This document shows positions 7,043 to 9,207 of a DNA stretch of 9,207 bases, one piece after another; position 1 is the first letter of the stretch; each line of letters starts with the position of its first letter. The stretch is from JBLIOB01 sp047639575 (GTDB lineage Bacteria; Bacteroidota; Bacteroidia; Flavobacteriales_D; Parvicellaceae), in assembly GCA_047639575.1 (NCBI GenBank), contig JBLIOB010000161.1, forward strand, positions 1-9,207, in the 5' to 3' direction. The notes beneath the pieces were generated by a model, which worked only from the letters and a program-made list of their open reading frames with translations, made no database searches and had not been told where the DNA came from. The translations under genes were made by a program, and so were the position numbers.

Positions 7043-7791
7043 TGGGTTTATTTGGTAAACTCTTCCAGAAAAAAGAAATTGAATTAGAGCCATGTGATTT
7101 GTCTGTGCTGATTACAGACGTGCACTCTCATTTTATTCCAGGTATAGATGACGGGGCAAAAACAATCGAAGATTCTCTTGAGCTGATTACCGCGATGCGG
7201 GATATGGGGTATAAGAAAGTGATTACAACTCCTCATGTAATGAGTGACTTTTATCGAAACACGCCTGAAATAATTTTAGGTGGACTAGAGAAAGTAAGAA
7301 AAGCTCTTAAAGAAGCTAATATTGAGATCGAGATTGAAGCTGCAGCTGAGTACAACCTTGATGCCGATTTTATTCCTAAGATTGAAGCAGGGGAACTCTT
7401 GACTTTTGGAGATAATTATGTGCTTTTTGAGCTGCCGTTTATGGAGGAGCCGCCAACTATCAGTACAGCCGTTTTCGAAATGCAAACGAACGGGTACAAG
7501 CCAATTCTTGCTCATGCAGAGCGTTATCCTTTTTGGTTTCAGGATTTTAGTAAAATCACGAACTTGAGAGAGAGAGGCGTGAAAATTCAATTAAATATTA
7601 ATTCTCTAACTGGTTTCTATGGGCCTGAAGTTAGAAGCGTAGGTGAACGTATGATTGATGCAGGCGTTGTGGATTTATTAGGTTCGGACTGTCATCATGT
7701 AGGACATGTCGGGCTTTTACAGCAGGCTAGAAAGAAACCATATTTACATCGAGCGCTAGAATTGCCAAACTTGATTAATAAGGAAGTTTAA
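7042..7791 (+). CDS. PHP-family tyrosine-protein phosphatase (CpsB/CapC/YwqE type)
   Basis: Metal-dependent phosphotyrosine phosphatase expected to dephosphorylate a BY-kinase (Wzc/CpsD type) that controls polysaccharide chain length and export. It has 249 residues, usual for the family. Metal-binding motifs appear in order: DVHSHFIPGIDDG (Asp26, His28, His30, Asp36, Asp37), TTPH (His65), AAEYN (Glu103), LAHAERY (His158, Glu160, Arg161) and GSDCHHVG (Asp216, His218). All expected ligands are present, so it is probably active. The N-terminus (MGLFGKLFQKK) is short, hydrophobic-basic and not a signal peptide; the protein should be cytosolic or peripherally attached to the membrane. The ATG overlaps the rmlB stop in TAATG. 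It is the last gene of the operon. No kinase or Wza-like gene is in the window, so the partner is inferred. Confidence 0.92.
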   Translation: MGLFGKLFQKKEIELEPCDLSVLITDVHSHFIPGIDDGAKTIEDSLELITAMRDMGYKKVITTPHVMSDFYRNTPEIILGGLEKVRKALKEANIEIEIEAAAEYNLDADFIPKIEAGELLTFGDNYVLFELPFMEEPPTISTAVFEMQTNGYKPILAHAERYPFWFQDFSKITNLRERGVKIQLNINSLTGFYGPEVRSVGERMIDAGVVDLLGSDCHHVGHVGLLQQARKKPYLHRALELPNLINKEV

Positions 7792-7803
7792 ATTCGGTTT
7801 AAA
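7787..7803. repeat. TTTAAA inverted repeat spanning two convergent stop codons
   Basis: Two copies of TTTAAA (7787-7792 and 7798-7803) flank TTCGG and can form a six-pair A/T stem. The cpsB-like stop (7789-7791) lies in the left arm and the minus-strand gene's stop (7799-7801) in the right arm. With no G-C pair it is a weak terminator candidate at best, but no other terminator is visible between the converging genes. Confidence 0.25.
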
Positions 7804-8203
7804 AGTTAACCAGCTGTTGGTCAATTTCCATCATTTTATGAGCTCTAGCCATGGAAAAGCTTTTAGTTTGCTGATCCGTAATTACGAGCAAATCTTTCGC
7901 AGCTTTCAAACAAGAAATACCGTTTTTAGCCTTCATTTGAAATAACCCAATAAAGTAATAAGCAACGTCCTCGGCATTTTCAAAAGCAAGTTCATGTGCT
8001 TTAAACCAATCTATTTTATCTTCTTTGGAAAGAGACAGGAGTTCGAATAAGTCACAGTCAAGTTGTTCGATTAATTGATTGGCAACTTCAGTTGAGGTCT
8101 CTTCAATAAATGCATTTTTGGATCCAAGGATTCTAGAAACGGCAGCCGCCATTGCTTTTCCAACTTGCTCAATCTGAGCCATCAAATAGTCTCGATTTTC
8201 CAT
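7799..8203 (-). CDS. Hypothetical helical protein, function unknown
   Basis: I do not recognise this 134-residue protein with confidence. It begins MENRDYLMAQIEQVGKAM and is rich in Ala, Glu, Leu and Lys with few Pro or Gly. Almost all of it should be alpha-helical, with a helix at about residues 4-25, another at 33-56 and several more up to the C-terminus. There is no signal peptide, membrane segment or metal-binding cluster. The opening D-Y-L-M-x-Q-I-E-Q pattern faintly resembles small uncharacterised DUF6483-like proteins and helical-repeat proteins, but this is a memory-based hint only. Start: ATG at 8203 after an A/T-rich leader (CTAATATTCA). It lies 39 bases downstream of fabD on the same strand, so the two may be cotranscribed, and it ends 7 bases from the end of the polysaccharide operon. 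The absence of a start or stop conflict and its coding-like composition support a real gene. Confidence 0.75.
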   Translation of the reverse strand: MENRDYLMAQIEQVGKAMAAAVSRILGSKNAFIEETSTEVANQLIEQLDCDLFELLSLSKEDKIDWFKAHELAFENAEDVAYYFIGLFQMKAKNGISCLKAAKDLLVITDQQTKSFSMARAHKMMEIDQQLVNF

Positions 8204-8242
8204 TGAATATTAGTCTTTTGTATAAAATAAAAGATTCGATGC

Positions 8243-9133
8243 TCATTCAGTCACTGCTAGTCCTGCGCTAGAAATTGGGAACTTTCGATCCAATTTCTTA
8301 AACATTCCAGTAATAGCTCTTCCTGGACCAACCTCAACGGCTTCATCGCAACCTGCCGCAATCATGTTGTTCATGATTTGAGTCCATTTCACCGGAGCTG
8401 TCAATTGAGCAATAAGATTTGCTTTAATTGTTTCCGCATCTGTCGTAGCTTCTCCTGTTACATTTTGGTAAATTGGACAAGAAGGAGAAGAGATCTGTGT
8501 GCTTTCAATTGCTGCGGCTAGTTCCTCACCAGCAGGGGCCATTAGCGGAGAGTGAAATGCGCCACCAACAGGCAACATCAATGCTCTTTTTGCTCCTGCT
8601 TCAGTTAATGCTGCGCAGGCCGCTTCAACGGCAGGGATAGTTCCAGAAATCACTAGTTGACCTGGGTAGTTATAATTGGCTGCAACAACCGTCCCTTCGA
8701 TATCGTTACATACTTGCTCTACAACGTTGTCTTCAAGTCCGATAATAGCTGCCATAGTAGATGGTTCTGCTTCACATGCTTTTTGCATTGCGCTAGCCCT
8801 AGCTGATACTAACTTTAGTCCCGCTTCAAATTCCATTGCGCCTGCTGCTACTAAAGCAGAAATCTCACCTAATGAATGTCCTGCAACCATATCTGGTTTG
8901 AAGTCGGGAAGCGATTTCGCCAAGATTACAGAATGAAGAAACACTGCGGGCTGAGTAACTTTTGTTTGTTTTAGATCTTCATCTGTTCCTTCAAACATTA
9001 AATCAGTGATTCTAAAGCCTAATATTTCATTGGCTTTTTCAAAGAGTTCTTTGGCTTCAGGGACATTGTCATAAAGGTCTTTTCCCATTCCAATAAATTG
9101 GGAAGCTTGTCCCGGAAATACGTATGCTTTCAT
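8243..9133 (-). CDS. fabD: Malonyl-CoA:ACP transacylase
   Basis: Transfers malonyl from CoA to acyl carrier protein, giving the extender unit for type II fatty-acid synthesis in the cytosol. It has 296 residues, a typical length. Gln9 in FPGQASQ contributes to the oxyanion hole; the more usual motif is FPGQGSQ or FPGQGAQ, so position 10 is Ala rather than Gly. Gln61 is in TQPAVF, the nucleophile Ser87 in GHSLGE, Arg112 in SARASAMQ binds the malonyl carboxylate, and His194 in GAFHSPLM completes the dyad. QNVTGE, PVKWTQ and VGPGRAITG follow near the C-terminus in family order. The ATG at 9133 follows an A/T-rich leader without a Shine-Dalgarno site. It runs opposite to the polysaccharide operon and is functionally unrelated to it, so it probably marks the edge of the locus. 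Confidence 0.96.
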   Translation of the reverse strand: MKAYVFPGQASQFIGMGKDLYDNVPEAKELFEKANEILGFRITDLMFEGTDEDLKQTKVTQPAVFLHSVILAKSLPDFKPDMVAGHSLGEISALVAAGAMEFEAGLKLVSARASAMQKACEAEPSTMAAIIGLEDNVVEQVCNDIEGTVVAANYNYPGQLVISGTIPAVEAACAALTEAGAKRALMLPVGGAFHSPLMAPAGEELAAAIESTQISSPSCPIYQNVTGEATTDAETIKANLIAQLTAPVKWTQIMNNMIAAGCDEAVEVGPGRAITGMFKKLDRKFPISSAGLAVTE

Positions 9134-9152
9134 TTTAAATAATTAGGTATTA

Positions 9153-9181
9153 CGAAGATATAATTAATCTCTTCCCCCGAA
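9153..9181 (-). promoter_or_regulatory. Candidate Bacteroidota-type promoter for fabD
   Basis: On the minus strand, TATCTTCG (9153-9160) differs by one base from the Bacteroidota -7 consensus TAnnTTTG. TTCG (9178-9181), 17 bases upstream of it, differs by one base from the -33 TTTG. The -7 element ends 19 bases before the fabD ATG, giving a short leader. Both matches are imperfect and the region is A/T-rich, so this is a weak candidate. Confidence 0.25.
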
Positions 9182-9185
9182 GATA
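9153..9185. repeat. Direct octamer repeat CGAAGATA upstream of fabD
   Basis: CGAAGATA occurs at 9153-9160 and again, identically and in the same orientation, at 9178-9185, a spacing of 25 bases start to start. Both copies lie in the 74-base gene-free stretch between fabD and the right edge. They could be paired regulator sites or overlapping promoter elements; chance duplication is possible in so short a motif. Confidence 0.45.
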
Positions 9186-9207
9186 GTTAGGAGCGAAAGA
9201 AACAAGT

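Noticed and set aside
7316..7356. Repetitive-looking stretch in the phosphatase gene
   Set aside because: The pattern comes from alternating Ile and Glu codons (IEIEIEAAAE), a normal beta strand leading to the metal-binding Glu; it is not a DNA repeat.
8212..8236. Possible terminator in the 39-base gap between fabD and the hypothetical gene
   Set aside because: The TCTTTT/AAAAGA stem has a single G-C pair and a nine-base A/T loop, with no clear U-run. Its outer extension pairs only on the plus-strand transcript (one G-U), not on the minus strand that is transcribed here.
8676..8936. 86-residue plus-strand reading frame
   Set aside because: It lies wholly inside fabD on the opposite strand and reads as a Ser/Ala-rich, low-information sequence; fabD is unambiguous.

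Overview
The window looks like part of a surface-polysaccharide (capsule, exopolysaccharide or O-antigen) locus from an AT-rich member of the Bacteroidota, probably Flavobacteriales. The grounds are low GC throughout, A/T-rich gene leaders with almost no Shine-Dalgarno sites, and proteins that read like Bacteroidota members of their families. The taxonomy is inference; there is no rRNA or other marker gene.

Layout: positions 1-7791 hold one tightly packed plus-strand operon that enters from beyond the left edge. Its order is: a WbpE-type aminotransferase (5' end missing), UDP-glucose 6-dehydrogenase (ugd), UDP-glucuronate decarboxylase (UXS type), a WbpD-type N-acetyltransferase, a Gfo/Idh/MocA sugar-nucleotide oxidoreductase (WbpB role), a TviB/WbpO-type UDP-HexNAc 6-dehydrogenase, dTDP-glucose 4,6-dehydratase (rmlB) and a PHP-type tyrosine phosphatase (CpsB/YwqE type). 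Five of the seven gene junctions are short overlaps, three of them TAATG stop/start fusions; the wbpB-tviB junction is a longer overlap whose exact length depends on the start chosen. Only ugd-uxs has a gap (11 bases), and it uses a forced TTG start. After 7 bases the operon meets two minus-strand genes converging on it: a 134-residue helical protein of unknown function and fabD (malonyl-CoA:ACP transacylase), with a 74-base fabD upstream region at the right edge.

How the genes work together: three sugar-nucleotide branches are encoded. (1) UDP-GlcNAc (or UDP-GalNAc) is oxidised at C6 by the TviB-like enzyme, at C3 by the oxidoreductase, aminated by the WbpE-like enzyme and acetylated by the WbpD-like enzyme, giving a UDP-2,3-diacetamido-2,3-dideoxyhexuronic acid. 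The 2-epimerase WbpI that would make the manno form is not in view. (2) Ugd and UXS convert UDP-glucose to UDP-glucuronate and then UDP-xylose; these two genes sit between the wbpE-like and wbpD-like genes. (3) RmlB makes dTDP-4-keto-6-deoxyglucose, but no RmlA, RmlC or RmlD is in view. The terminal phosphatase probably controls a Wzc-type tyrosine kinase outside the window. FabD belongs to fatty-acid synthesis and probably marks the conserved chromosomal flank.

I see no mobile element, CRISPR array, tRNA or rRNA. No stretch longer than 74 bases lacks a gene. The chemistry is of known families; what is less ordinary is the combination and order, the mixed subtypes of the enzymes, and a repeated octamer upstream of fabD.
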